From Polaribacter sp. (GTDB taxonomy: Bacteria; Bacteroidota; Bacteroidia; Flavobacteriales; Flavobacteriaceae), in NCBI GenBank assembly GCA_029245785.1, contig JAQWOR010000037.1, positions 1 through 56,619 on the forward strand: a DNA stretch of 56,619 nt. Direction: 5' to 3'. Below are positions 23,288-32,621 of this stretch, one piece after another. The translations under genes were made by a program, and so were the position numbers. Numbering within the stretch: position 1 is the stretch's first letter; the number at the start of each line of letters is the position of its first letter. Below the pieces are notes generated by a model that was given only the letters and a program-made list of their open reading frames with translations, ran no database searches and was not told the DNA's origin.

Positions 23288-25663
23288 ATGAGTAATGTAT
23301 GGTGTTACCATTGTGGTAACGTATGTGATGATAAGTCTATTGTCGCACAAGAAAATTTTTTTTGTTGCAATGGGTGTAAAACCGTTTTCGAATTATTCTC
23401 TGAAAACGATTTGACTTGTTACTATGATCTTGATCAAAATCCAGAAGCAATTCCTGAAGAAATTCAAGGGAAATACGATTTTTTAGATACTCAAAAGATT
23501 GTTTTAAAATTACTCGAATTTGATGATAATAACACGCAAGTTGTATCTTTATATATTCCACACATACATTGTAGTTCTTGTATTTGGGTGTTAGAAAATT
23601 TACAAAAATTACAAAAAAACATCATTACATCACAGGTAGATTTTCCCAAAAAAACCATACGAATTACTTACAATTCAGCAGCCACTTCGTTGAAAGAAGT
23701 TGTACTGCTTTTAAGTGCTATAGGGTACGAACCTTATATTAGTTTAGAAGACTACCAGGTAAGAAAAAAACCAGTAGACAGAACCTTAATATATCAATTA
23801 GGTGTTGCAGGGTTTGCTTTTGGAAATGTGATGTTTTTGTCGTTTCCAGAATATTTTGAAGTGAATGAGTTTTGGCTAAATCAATACAAACCTGTTTTTA
23901 GATGGTTGATGTTGTTTTTTTCTTTGCCAGTTGTGCTGTATTCTGCAAGAGCTTATTACGTTTCTGCTTACAAAGGCTTAAAATCTAAGTTTTTAAATAT
24001 TGATGTTCCTATTGCTTTAGGAGTTTCAGTATTGTTTATTCGAAGTGTTGTTGAAGTTGTTTTTAATCTAGGGTCAGGTTTTTTTGATAGTTTAACAGGT
24101 TTGGTTTTCTTTTTATTAATCGGAAAATTTTTTCAGCAGAAAACCTATAGATTCTTGTCTTTTGAACGCGACTTTAAATCATACTTCCCCATAGCAGTAA
24201 CCAGATTAACCTCAGAAAAAAAAGAAGAGAGTACGCAAATTTATGACATCAAAAAAGGAGATCGTTTACTGATCAGAAACCAAGAGTTAATTCCGGTAGA
24301 TGGTATTCTAATAGCAGGAAAAGCATATATTGATTATAGTTTTGTGACAGGAGAATCGCTTGCTGTTGAAAAAAAATCTGGAGATAAAATTTTTGCTGGA
24401 GGTAAACAACTACATGGAATTATTGAAATGGAGGTGTTAAAATCTGTTTCACAAAGTTATTTAACACAATTGTGGAGTAATGATGTCTTTACCAAAGAAG
24501 TTGCCTCGAAATTCAAAACACTTACAGATAAAATAAGCAAACGATTTACCATTTTTGTACTTACTATTGCTTCAGTTACTGCCTTGTTTTGGCTCTTTTA
24601 TGATGCAAGCAAAACATTGAATGTTTTTACAGCCGTACTAATTATTGCCTGTCCATGTGCCATTGCATTGGCAGCTCCGTTTACATTGGGTAATTTATTG
24701 CGAATTTTAGGAAAAAAGAAAATGTACTTAAAAAATGCTGCTGTATTAGAAAAAATGGCAGCAATAGATACTGTAATTTTTGATAAAACAGGCACTCTAA
24801 CAGCTACCAAAGAGCATAAAATTAGGTATGAAGGAGAAGTGCTAGACTCGTATGAAAAACAAGTGTTGCAAAATGTTGTAAGAGTCTCTAACCACCCGTT
24901 GAGTAGAATGTTGTACCAAACATTTTCAAACCTACAAAAAACACCTATTGATAGCTATGAAGAAGTGCTAGGTAAGGGGATTAAAGCTATTGTAAACGGA
25001 GTTGCAATTAAACTCGGGGCGCTATCTTTTGTAGATGCTGGAAAGGAAAGTAATTCTTTAGAAACGGCAATTCATGTAAGTATTAATGGAAAATACAAAG
25101 GGAAATACCTTTTTAAAAATACTTACCGACCGTATATGAAAACACTATTTGAAACTTTAAATCCGGTATATCAGTTAGTTGTTCTCTCTGGTGATAATGA
25201 AGGAGAAAAGAGCTTTTTACAAAAACAACTTCCAAACAAAACACAATTGCTTTTCAATCAAAAACCAGAAGACAAGCTAGAGTATATAAAGACATTACAA
25301 AACCAAGGTAAAAAAGTGATGATGATTGGCGATGGTTTAAATGATGCAGGCGCGTTGGCACAAAGTGATGTTGGTATTGCCTTGTCAGAAAATATCAATG
25401 TGTTTTCTCCAGCTTGTGATGCCATTTTAGATGCTACAAAATTTAGAGAAATTGCTCGTTATTTAACACTGTCTAAGCAGTCAATTCAGGTTATAAAATA
25501 CAGCTTTGTGCTATCATTAATGTACAATGTAATTGGATTGTATTTTGCAATAACGGGGCAATTAGAACCTGTAATAGCAGCCATATTAATGCCGTTAAGT
25601 TCTATTACAATTGTAGTTTTTACAACAATTGTTACCAATAGCATAGGAAAGAAAATAAAATAG
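23288..25663 (+). CDS. ccoI: Copper-translocating P-type ATPase for cbb3 oxidase assembly
   Basis: Exports copper for insertion into the cbb3 oxidase. 791 aa. N-terminal Cys-rich metal-binding domain (CYHCGNVCDD; FFCCNGCKTVFELF), then a heavy-metal-associated domain with HIHCSSCIWVLENL near residue 95. Membrane helices flank the CPCAIALAAP ion-binding motif near 453. The actuator loop is VTGES, the phosphorylation site DKTGTLT is near 497, and the hinge GDGLNDAGAL is near 680. The next gene, hemN, begins six bases after its stop. An FNR-type box lies upstream. Confidence 0.94.
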   Translation: MSNVWCYHCGNVCDDKSIVAQENFFCCNGCKTVFELFSENDLTCYYDLDQNPEAIPEEIQGKYDFLDTQKIVLKLLEFDDNNTQVVSLYIPHIHCSSCIWVLENLQKLQKNIITSQVDFPKKTIRITYNSAATSLKEVVLLLSAIGYEPYISLEDYQVRKKPVDRTLIYQLGVAGFAFGNVMFLSFPEYFEVNEFWLNQYKPVFRWLMLFFSLPVVLYSARAYYVSAYKGLKSKFLNIDVPIALGVSVLFIRSVVEVVFNLGSGFFDSLTGLVFFLLIGKFFQQKTYRFLSFERDFKSYFPIAVTRLTSEKKEESTQIYDIKKGDRLLIRNQELIPVDGILIAGKAYIDYSFVTGESLAVEKKSGDKIFAGGKQLHGIIEMEVLKSVSQSYLTQLWSNDVFTKEVASKFKTLTDKISKRFTIFVLTIASVTALFWLFYDASKTLNVFTAVLIIACPCAIALAAPFTLGNLLRILGKKKMYLKNAAVLEKMAAIDTVIFDKTGTLTATKEHKIRYEGEVLDSYEKQVLQNVVRVSNHPLSRMLYQTFSNLQKTPIDSYEEVLGKGIKAIVNGVAIKLGALSFVDAGKESNSLETAIHVSINGKYKGKYLFKNTYRPYMKTLFETLNPVYQLVVLSGDNEGEKSFLQKQLPNKTQLLFNQKPEDKLEYIKTLQNQGKKVMMIGDGLNDAGALAQSDVGIALSENINVFSPACDAILDATKFREIARYLTLSKQSIQVIKYSFVLSLMYNVIGLYFAITGQLEPVIAAILMPLSSITIVVFTTIVTNSIGKKIK

Positions 25664-25669
25664 TTTACG

Positions 25670-27031
25670 ATGCACTCACTAATTCAAAAATACAACATTC
25701 CCGGACCAAGATACACCAGTTATCCAACAGTTCCTTATTGGAATAAAGAAGGAATTTCTAAGAAAGATTGGATCCATAGTTTTCAAAAGTCATACCAAGA
25801 AAGCAATCAATCAGAAGGGATTAGTCTGTATATTCATTTACCATTTTGTGAGAGCTTGTGTACATTTTGCGCCTGCCATAAGCACATTACAAAAAGACAC
25901 GAGGTAGAAGAAGATTATATTGATACGGTTTTAAAGGAATGGAAATTATATCTAGATTTGGTGAACGAAAAACCAATTATAAAAGAGCTTCATTTAGGTG
26001 GAGGAACACCTACTTTTTTTTCGAGCATGCAGCTAAAAAAGTTAATTAATGGATTGCTTTTAGATGCAGAGAAACACCCTGATTACGAATTCAGCTTAGA
26101 AGGACACCCAAACAATACCACCAAAGAGCAATTGCAAACATTGTTTGATTTGGGCTTTAAAAGAATCAGTTTTGGTGTGCAAGATTACGATCCAATTGTG
26201 CAAAAAGCAATTCATAGAGAACAGTCTTTTGAAAATGTAGCAAATGTAACCCGTTGGTCTAGAGAAATTGGATTTACATCGGTCAGTCATGATTTAATTT
26301 TCGGACTTCCTTTTCAAACCAACGAAAAAATCATCGACACCATAGAAAAAACAAAATTATTACAACCAGATCGAATTTCGTTGTATAGCTATGCGCATGT
26401 TCCATGGGTAAAAGGAGTAGGTCAAAGAGGGTTTAATGAGCAAGATTTACCGAAAGATAATCAGAAAAGAGAGCTCTATGAAATAGGAAAACACCTGTTT
26501 TCAGAAATGGGCTACATAGAAATAGGAATGGATCATTTTGCGTTGCCTTCAGATAGTTTGTACAAGGCGATAGAAGAAAAAACATTGCATAGAAATTTTA
26601 TGGGATACACCGCCAACAAAACCCAATTGATGATTGGCTTAGGAATGTCTGCCATTAGTGACTCTTGGTACGCATTTGCACAAAATGTAAAAACAGTAAA
26701 GGAGTATCAAAAATTAGTTAATGAAGGAGAAATACCTGTGTTTAGAGGACATTTGCTAACGGAAGAAGATGTAGTTGTTAGACAACATATTTTAAACATC
26801 ATGTGTCATTTTTCTACTTCTTGGGATCTTGAAACAGCCTCTATATATGAGCTTGAAACAGCATTAGAACTACTCAAAGAAATGGAAGAAGATGGCTTGG
26901 TTGTTGTTCGTAAAAACGGATTGTATGTACCCGAACATGCGCGTCCGTACGTTCGTAACATTTGTATGGCGTTTGATATGCATTTGAAAAAGAACAAACC
27001 AGATACCCAACTGTTTTCAATGACCATATAA
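25670..27031 (+). CDS. hemN: Oxygen-independent coproporphyrinogen III oxidase
   Basis: Radical SAM enzyme converting coproporphyrinogen III to protoporphyrinogen IX without oxygen. 453 aa, the normal length. The signature YIHLPFCESLCTFCACHKH holds the three cluster Cys (CX3CX2C) and the extra Cys of HemN. LHLGGGTPTFF and SFGVQDYDPIVQKAIHR are the SAM and substrate motifs; the C-terminal HemN domain has RNFMGYT. Location in the cbb3 gene set, directly after ccoI, fits low-oxygen haem supply. Confidence 0.94.
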   Translation: MHSLIQKYNIPGPRYTSYPTVPYWNKEGISKKDWIHSFQKSYQESNQSEGISLYIHLPFCESLCTFCACHKHITKRHEVEEDYIDTVLKEWKLYLDLVNEKPIIKELHLGGGTPTFFSSMQLKKLINGLLLDAEKHPDYEFSLEGHPNNTTKEQLQTLFDLGFKRISFGVQDYDPIVQKAIHREQSFENVANVTRWSREIGFTSVSHDLIFGLPFQTNEKIIDTIEKTKLLQPDRISLYSYAHVPWVKGVGQRGFNEQDLPKDNQKRELYEIGKHLFSEMGYIEIGMDHFALPSDSLYKAIEEKTLHRNFMGYTANKTQLMIGLGMSAISDSWYAFAQNVKTVKEYQKLVNEGEIPVFRGHLLTEEDVVVRQHILNIMCHFSTSWDLETASIYELETALELLKEMEEDGLVVVRKNGLYVPEHARPYVRNICMAFDMHLKKNKPDTQLFSMTI

Positions 27032-27055
27032 AATGTAAAAGAAAAATAAAAAACA

Positions 27056-27098
27056 TGATAAATGTCATTTTTTTAAAGAAATGTGCATTGTAATTTTG
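27056..27098 (+). promoter_or_regulatory. FNR-type box and promoter of ccoS-ccoNOQP
   Basis: TGATAAATGTCA (27056-27067) matches the FNR core with one mismatch. TAATTTTG (27091-27098) is an exact TAnnTTTG. Box centre to -7 is 29.5 bases, identical to the ccoI promoter. The leader to the ccoS ATG is about 15 bases. Confidence 0.6.
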
Positions 27099-27118
27099 AA
27101 TTTCAAATCAGGCAAGAT

Positions 27119-27298
27119 ATGAGCGTTATTTACTTACTACTTACACTAAGTATTTTAGTGGCCATTGTGTTTTTTATAGCATTTATTTTTTCGGTAAAAA
27201 AAGGACAGTATGATGATGTGTATACGCCATCAGTTCGAATGCTTTTTGACGATGAACTGGTAAAAGAAAACAAAAAATCAACGAACATTAAAAACTAA
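27119..27298 (+). CDS. ccoS: cbb3-type oxidase assembly protein
   Basis: A 59-aa membrane protein needed for cofactor insertion into cbb3 oxidase in other bacteria. One transmembrane helix (IYLLLTLSILVAIVFFIAFI), then the family pattern KKGQYDDVYTPSVRMLFDDE. The start at 27119 (MSVIYLL) is chosen; the upstream in-frame ATG at 27083 lies within the promoter. ccoNO starts 13 bases downstream. Confidence 0.9.
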   Translation: MSVIYLLLTLSILVAIVFFIAFIFSVKKGQYDDVYTPSVRMLFDDELVKENKKSTNIKN

Positions 27299-27311
27299 AT
27301 TCAAATAAATT

Positions 27312-29513
27312 ATGAAAATGCAACAATTTTATTACGATAACAACGTCGTAAAAAAATTCATTTACGCTACGTTGGTGTGGGGTATTGTGGGATTTACAGT
27401 AGGGTTAATGTTGGCCTTTATGTTTTTATATCCAAACTATACGGATGATATTTCTTGGTTGAGTTTTGGTAGGTTAAGACCATTACACACAAACGCGGTA
27501 ATTTTTGCTTTTGTAGGAAATGCTATTTTTGCGGGAGTTTATTATTCACTTCAAAGATTGTTAAAAGCCAGAATGGCGAGCGATTTTTTAAGTAATTTTA
27601 ATTTCTGGGGATGGCAATTGATCATTGTCGCTGCGGCCATTACACTGCCCTTAGGATACACAACATCAAAAGAATATGCCGAATTAGAATGGCCTATTGA
27701 CATTGCAATTGCACTGGTGTGGGTTGCATTTGGAGTTAACATGATTTGGACCATTTTACAAAGAAGGCAACGTCATCTATACGTAGCCATTTGGTTTTAT
27801 TTAGCCACATTTGTAACCGTAGCAGTACTGCATATTTTTAATAGTTTGGCATTGCCAGTAGATGGGTTAAAAAGTTATTCAGTATATGCCGGAGTACAAG
27901 ACGCCTTGGTGCAATGGTGGTATGGGCATAATGCTGTAGCATTCTTTTTAACAACTCCATTTTTAGGATTGATGTACTATTTTGTTCCAAAAGCAGCCAA
28001 CAGACCTGTATATTCATATCGCTTATCAATTGTGCATTTTTGGTCCTTAATTTTTATTTATATCTGGGCAGGACCACATCATTTATTATATACCTCATTG
28101 CCAGAATGGGCACAAAATTTAGGAGTCGCTTTTTCAGTGATGTTATTGGCACCTTCTTGGGGTGGAATGATCAACGGATTGTTAACACTCCGTGGAGCTT
28201 GGGATAAAGTGAGAGTAGACCCTGTTTTAAAATTCTTTGTTGTTGCCATTACAGGATACGGAATGGCAACCTTTGAAGGCCCTTTGTTATCCTTAAAAAA
28301 TGTGAACGCTATTGCACATTTTAGCGATTGGATTATTGCCCATGTACACGTTGGAGCATTGGCTTGGAACGGTTTCTTTACTTTCGGTATGCTCTATTGG
28401 ATGATTCCAAGAATGGTAAAAACAAAACTATATTCTACCGCTTTAGCAAACTTTCATTTTTGGATTGGAACTTTAGGAATTATTATGTACACACTACCTA
28501 TGTATGTTGCAGGTTTTGTACAAGCATCTATGTGGAAACAATTCAATCCTGACGGTACATTAACCTACGGGAACTTCCTAGAAACAGTGAAAGAAATTAT
28601 ACCCATGTATTGGATGCGTGCTATTGGAGGTACCTTATTTATCATTGGTGCATGTGTTATGATTTACAATGTAATAAAAACCATTAAAGCAGGATCAAAA
28701 ATTACAGACGATTTAGCAGAAGCACCTGCTTTAGAAAAAATTAGCAAGAGAAGAGTGCGTGGAGAAGGATGGCACACTTGGTTAGAACGTAAGCCAATTA
28801 AATTAACCATCTATGCAACGATTGCTATTTTAATAGGTGGCGCTATTCAAATTATTCCAACCATCTTGGTAAAATCAAACATTCCAACAATAACAAGTGT
28901 AAAACCATATACACCTTTAGAATTAGAAGGAAGAGACTTGTATATACGAGAAGGTTGTGTAGGATGTCATTCTCAAATGATTAGACCATTTAGAAGTGAG
29001 GTTGAACGTTACGGAGAATACTCTAAAGCAGGAGAATTTGTATATGACCACCCATTCTTATGGGGATCTAAACGTACAGGCCCAGATTTGCATAGAATTG
29101 GAGGAAAATATTCTGACAATTGGCACTTAAATCATATGTACGATCCACAAAGTACTTCATCAGGCTCTATCATGCCAGGGTATAAATGGATGATTAGAAA
29201 TAAATTGGATAAAAGCGCTACCGAAGCAAAAATGAGAGTGATGGTTACTTTAGGAGTGCCTTATACAGATGCCGAAATAGCCAACGCACAACAACATATG
29301 ACAGAGCAAGGAACACAAATTGAAAACAATTTGTATTCAGACCCAGATTTTGTCAAAAATTATGAAGCTGATAAAAAGTATGCACAAGAAAATGACGAAG
29401 ATTTTATAGAAATGAAAGATAGAGAAATTGTAGCATTGATCGCCTATTTACAACGATTAGGAACAGATATCAAGGTAAAGGATGTAGAAGCATTATTAAC
29501 CGATAAAAAATAA
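27312..29513 (+). CDS. ccoNO: cbb3-type cytochrome c oxidase, fused subunits I and II
   Basis: A 733-aa fusion. The CcoN part (about 1-480) is a twelve-helix haem-copper oxidase with His ligands in RPLHTNAVIFAF, WWYGHNAVAFF, GPHHLLYT and HVHVGALAWNGF. The CcoO part (about 500-733) has one membrane helix and a haem c site EGCVGCHSQMIRP near residue 548. Reduces oxygen to water at low oxygen with proton pumping. Fusion of N and O is usual in Bacteroidota. The first ATG is at 27312, a second at 27318; either gives the same protein in practice. Confidence 0.95.
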   Translation: MKMQQFYYDNNVVKKFIYATLVWGIVGFTVGLMLAFMFLYPNYTDDISWLSFGRLRPLHTNAVIFAFVGNAIFAGVYYSLQRLLKARMASDFLSNFNFWGWQLIIVAAAITLPLGYTTSKEYAELEWPIDIAIALVWVAFGVNMIWTILQRRQRHLYVAIWFYLATFVTVAVLHIFNSLALPVDGLKSYSVYAGVQDALVQWWYGHNAVAFFLTTPFLGLMYYFVPKAANRPVYSYRLSIVHFWSLIFIYIWAGPHHLLYTSLPEWAQNLGVAFSVMLLAPSWGGMINGLLTLRGAWDKVRVDPVLKFFVVAITGYGMATFEGPLLSLKNVNAIAHFSDWIIAHVHVGALAWNGFFTFGMLYWMIPRMVKTKLYSTALANFHFWIGTLGIIMYTLPMYVAGFVQASMWKQFNPDGTLTYGNFLETVKEIIPMYWMRAIGGTLFIIGACVMIYNVIKTIKAGSKITDDLAEAPALEKISKRRVRGEGWHTWLERKPIKLTIYATIAILIGGAIQIIPTILVKSNIPTITSVKPYTPLELEGRDLYIREGCVGCHSQMIRPFRSEVERYGEYSKAGEFVYDHPFLWGSKRTGPDLHRIGGKYSDNWHLNHMYDPQSTSSGSIMPGYKWMIRNKLDKSATEAKMRVMVTLGVPYTDAEIANAQQHMTEQGTQIENNLYSDPDFVKNYEADKKYAQENDEDFIEMKDREIVALIAYLQRLGTDIKVKDVEALLTDKK

Positions 29514-29517
29514 AAAC

Positions 29518-29685
29518 ATGTTAAAATTTATAAAAAATCACATGGAAAGCATCACTGGAATAGAAGTATATCCGATGCTTTCTTTACTCATCTTTTTTAC
29601 TTTTTTTGTGGCGCTCTTTTGGTGGGTTTTTACTGCAAAAAAAGAGTACATAAATAACGTAAGCCAAATACCTTTAGATAACTAA
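29518..29685 (+). CDS. ccoQ: cbb3-type oxidase small subunit (CcoQ-like)
   Basis: A 55-aa protein starting MLKFIKNHMESITGIEVYP with one transmembrane helix (LSLLIFFTFFVALFWWVF) and a short polar tail (AKKEYINNVSQIPLDN). It lies 4 bases after ccoNO and 15 bases before ccoP, the place and size expected for CcoQ. Sequence conservation of CcoQ is low, so the call rests mainly on context. Confidence 0.85.
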   Translation: MLKFIKNHMESITGIEVYPMLSLLIFFTFFVALFWWVFTAKKEYINNVSQIPLDN

Positions 29686-29700
29686 TAAAACGAAGATAAA

Positions 29701-30582
29701 ATGAAAAAATATGGTATCATAATAGTAGCTGTTCTCTTTGTTTTTTCGATGCCGTTTGTTTTTACAAACATATCAGAAAACTATAAAGAACCCTTTAATA
29801 TTATTGAAAATCCATTGCCATGGATTGTACTCTTAGTTTTTATAGGAATACTTGCACTGCTAGTTTGGCTTGTGATAGAAGCCTTAATGAAAATTCAACA
29901 ATTAGAAGACGAAAAAAATGGCCTTGTTGCAACCAATATACAAAACCATACAACTTTTAAAACTTGGATTCAAGGAATACTGCACGCATGGACAAAAGCA
30001 AAACCAATAGCACAAGAAGGTGAAATAATTTTAGATCATAACTATGACGGCATAAAAGAACTAGACAATTCATTGCCACCATGGTGGATATATATGTTCT
30101 ATGCAACAATTGTTTTTGCGGTTGTATATTTAGTTCGATTTGAGGTTTTAGACGGAGACAATCAAATTACAGAATACAACAAGGCAGTTACAGCAGCAAA
30201 ATCTTCTCTAAAAGAATACAAAGCAACCGCTACAGACATCATTGACATAAGTACAGTGACGTTATTAACAGATCAAAAAGATTTGAATAGAGGTAAAGCA
30301 GTGTATAATTTAAATTGTGCCGCATGTCATATGGCAGATGGTGGTGGCGGTATTGGACCTAACCTAGTCGATGAATATTGGGTTTTAGGAGGTGGAATCA
30401 AAAATGTTTTTGCAACCATTTCTAATGGTGGTAGAGACGGAAAAGGAATGATTGCTTGGAAAAAAACATTAAAACCAAAAGACATTGCCAAAGTATCGAG
30501 TTATATTTTGTCTTTACAAGGAAAAACTCCAGCAAACCCAAAGAAGGCAGAAGGAGAGTTGTGGAAAGAAGAAAGTAATTAA
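29701..30582 (+). CDS. ccoP: cbb3-type oxidase cytochrome c subunit III
   Basis: A 293-aa membrane-anchored cytochrome c that passes electrons to CcoNO. It has a first hydrophobic helix at 5-25, a second at 40-65, then a third after PPWWIYMFYA (the CcoP N-terminal motif), and a single haem c site LNCAACHMADGGGG near residue 206, with Met ligand probably in GKGMIAW. Only one CxxCH is present, whereas proteobacterial CcoP has two. Confidence 0.93.
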   Translation: MKKYGIIIVAVLFVFSMPFVFTNISENYKEPFNIIENPLPWIVLLVFIGILALLVWLVIEALMKIQQLEDEKNGLVATNIQNHTTFKTWIQGILHAWTKAKPIAQEGEIILDHNYDGIKELDNSLPPWWIYMFYATIVFAVVYLVRFEVLDGDNQITEYNKAVTAAKSSLKEYKATATDIIDISTVTLLTDQKDLNRGKAVYNLNCAACHMADGGGGIGPNLVDEYWVLGGGIKNVFATISNGGRDGKGMIAWKKTLKPKDIAKVSSYILSLQGKTPANPKKAEGELWKEESN

Positions 30583-30602
30583 GTTAGTTTTAGTAGTTGG
30601 AA

Positions 30603-32024
30603 ATGGAAACACCTGAGAACGAAAAATTCAGAGATAGTATAGGTACTATCAATAAAGAAGGGAAACGTTCTTGGGTGTATCCTAAAAAACCAAGTGGAAA
30701 GTTCTATCAGTATAGAACTTGGGTCAGTTATTTTTTACTGCTATTTTTGTTGTCAGCTCCATTTATTAAAGTGAATGGAAATCAGTTTTTACTGTTCAAT
30801 ATATTAGAACGCAAGTTTAGCATTTTTGGATTCCCTTTTTGGCCACAAGATTTTTACTTGATGGTGGTTTCAATGATTATTGGCGTTGTTTTTGTCATTC
30901 TGTTTACCGTTATTTTTGGTCGTATTTTTTGCGGATGGATTTGTCCACAGACAATTTTTCTGGAAATGGTGTTTCGAAAAATTGAATATTGGATTGATGG
31001 AGACCGAGGAAAACAAATACGATTGCAAAAGCAAGCATGGAATGCCGAAAAAATAAGAAAAAGACTCTTTAAATGGTTCTTGTTTTTGGTCATTTCATTT
31101 GTTATTGCCAACGTCTTTTTAGCCTACTTAATTGGTGGAGATACCTTGTTACTGTATATTACCGGTTCTCCGTTAGAGAACGTAAGTACTCTGATTTCTC
31201 TGCTTATTTTTACAGGCGTTTTTTACTTTATTTTTGCGTGGTTTAGAGAGCAAGTTTGCATCATTGCTTGCCCGTATGGAAGGTTGCAAGGAGTTTTGTT
31301 AGATAACAAAACCATTAATATTGCGTATGATCATGTTCGAGGAGAAAAACAAGAAGGCAGAGCAAAATTTAAGAAAAACGAAGATAGAGCTGCCTCTGGA
31401 AAAGGAGATTGTATTGATTGTTTTCAATGTGTGCACGTATGTCCTACAGGAATTGACATCAGAAACGGCACACAATTAGAATGTGTAAACTGTACTGCGT
31501 GTATTGATGAATGTGACCATATGATGGAAAAAGTTGGCCTGCCAACCGGATTGATCAGATACGCAAGTGAAGATCATATTGAGAAAAAACTCCCTTTTGT
31601 TTTTTCAGCAAGAATAAAGGGATATACCGCTGTATTACTTATTTTAATTGGTTTTTTAATTGGAATGCTCTTCTTAAGAAATGATGTAGAAGCAACCATA
31701 TTGCGATTGCCAGGGCAATTGTATGAACACAAAGAAGGAAATGTTATTAGCAATGTGTACACTTTTAAAGTGATTAATAAAACAACAAAAGACATTGAAG
31801 AGGTGCGTTATAAATTACTGTCTCATAAAGGGGAAATAATTTTGGTAACTCATAAAAACTTTACTATCCCAAAGCAAGGAATCGCTGAAGGAACCTTGTT
31901 TGTTGAAATTCACAGTGCCTTTATAAAGAAAGACAAGATCAAATTAAAAATAGGCGTGTATAGCAATGGAAAGTTGATAGAAACAACCACTACCAATTTT
32001 TTAGGACCAAGAAGCTATCGATAA
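30603..32024 (+). CDS. ccoG: Cytochrome c oxidase accessory protein, [4Fe-4S] membrane protein
   Basis: 473 aa. Membrane ferredoxin-like protein implicated in copper reduction during cbb3 assembly. Several transmembrane helices, a RIFCGWICPQTIFLEMV motif, IACPYGRLQG, two 4Fe-4S clusters in CIDCFQCVHVCPTG and CVNCTACIDECD (residues about 267-305), then a C-terminal immunoglobulin-like domain. The ATG at 30603 is preferred to the TTG at 30597. It follows ccoP by 20 bases. Confidence 0.93.
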   Translation: METPENEKFRDSIGTINKEGKRSWVYPKKPSGKFYQYRTWVSYFLLLFLLSAPFIKVNGNQFLLFNILERKFSIFGFPFWPQDFYLMVVSMIIGVVFVILFTVIFGRIFCGWICPQTIFLEMVFRKIEYWIDGDRGKQIRLQKQAWNAEKIRKRLFKWFLFLVISFVIANVFLAYLIGGDTLLLYITGSPLENVSTLISLLIFTGVFYFIFAWFREQVCIIACPYGRLQGVLLDNKTINIAYDHVRGEKQEGRAKFKKNEDRAASGKGDCIDCFQCVHVCPTGIDIRNGTQLECVNCTACIDECDHMMEKVGLPTGLIRYASEDHIEKKLPFVFSARIKGYTAVLLILIGFLIGMLFLRNDVEATILRLPGQLYEHKEGNVISNVYTFKVINKTTKDIEEVRYKLLSHKGEIILVTHKNFTIPKQGIAEGTLFVEIHSAFIKKDKIKLKIGVYSNGKLIETTTTNFLGPRSYR

Positions 32025-32171
32025 TTGATGTAAAAAAAAAGCTAGGGTAAAAAAGCTTAGAACGAAGATAAAGAAAAACGAACCTGCAAGGTTTTTAAGT
32101 CCTTGTAGGTATAAAATTACATTCCTACGAGGTTTTGAAAACCTCGCAGGAAAGTACTAAAACGAGAAAAA
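32025..32171. repeat. Intergenic spacer with two tandem hairpin repeats
   Basis: Two copies of a dispersed-repeat-like palindrome. Copy 1 is ACCTGCAAGG (32082-32091) with CCTTGTAGGT (32101-32110). Copy 2 is CCTACGAGGTTT (32124-32135) with AAACCTCGCAGG (32139-32150), loop of three. Both share the core CCTNCRAGGTTTT, which I recall as a frequent intergenic palindrome in flavobacterial genomes. They could act as mRNA stabilisers or attenuators between ccoG and fixH. Confidence 0.65.
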
Positions 32172-32621
32172 ATGAGAATCAATTGGGGAACAGGTATTGT
32201 ACTTGCGTTTATAGGCTTTATAGGTTTTATCATGTATTTTGTTATTACAATGAGTACAGATAATAATTACAAACACGATTTGGTTACTAAAGATTATTAC
32301 AAACAAGAATTAGAATACCAAAAGAAGATCAAAGGCATCGAAAACGCAAAAACCTTAAAAGAAGATATTCAGATAGAAAAAACAAGCGAAGGATTGAGAA
32401 TTTACTTCCCTAAAAATATAGAAATAAAAGAAATCAAAGGAAAAGTGTTCCTATACAGACCATCTAATAAACAATTGGATTTTGAAATGCCTATTGTGCT
32501 TTCAGATTCATCTTATTTGCTCATGCCTGACAAACGTTTATTGGATGGTCGATGGAACATTATTGTAGAGTGGTCAATCCAACAAGAGCACTACTTATTT
32601 AAAAAAGAAATTTATTATTAA
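32172..32621 (+). CDS. ccoH: FixH-family cbb3 assembly protein
   Basis: A 149-aa protein with one N-terminal membrane helix (GTGIVLAFIGFIGFIMYFVI), then the FixH pattern NNYKHDLVTKDYYKQELEYQKKI and a periplasmic beta domain ending in LDGRWNIIVEWS. FixH/CcoH is needed for assembly of cbb3 oxidase with CcoI and CcoG. Its stop overlaps the next start by one base (TAATG), so the two are translationally coupled. Confidence 0.88.
   Translation: MRINWGTGIVLAFIGFIGFIMYFVITMSTDNNYKHDLVTKDYYKQELEYQKKIKGIENAKTLKEDIQIEKTSEGLRIYFPKNIEIKEIKGKVFLYRPSNKQLDFEMPIVLSDSSYLLMPDKRLLDGRWNIIVEWSIQQEHYLFKKEIYY

Noticed and set aside
32082..32150. CRISPR-like array
   Set aside because: Only two palindromic units with unequal arms and no regular spacers; no cas genes in the window.
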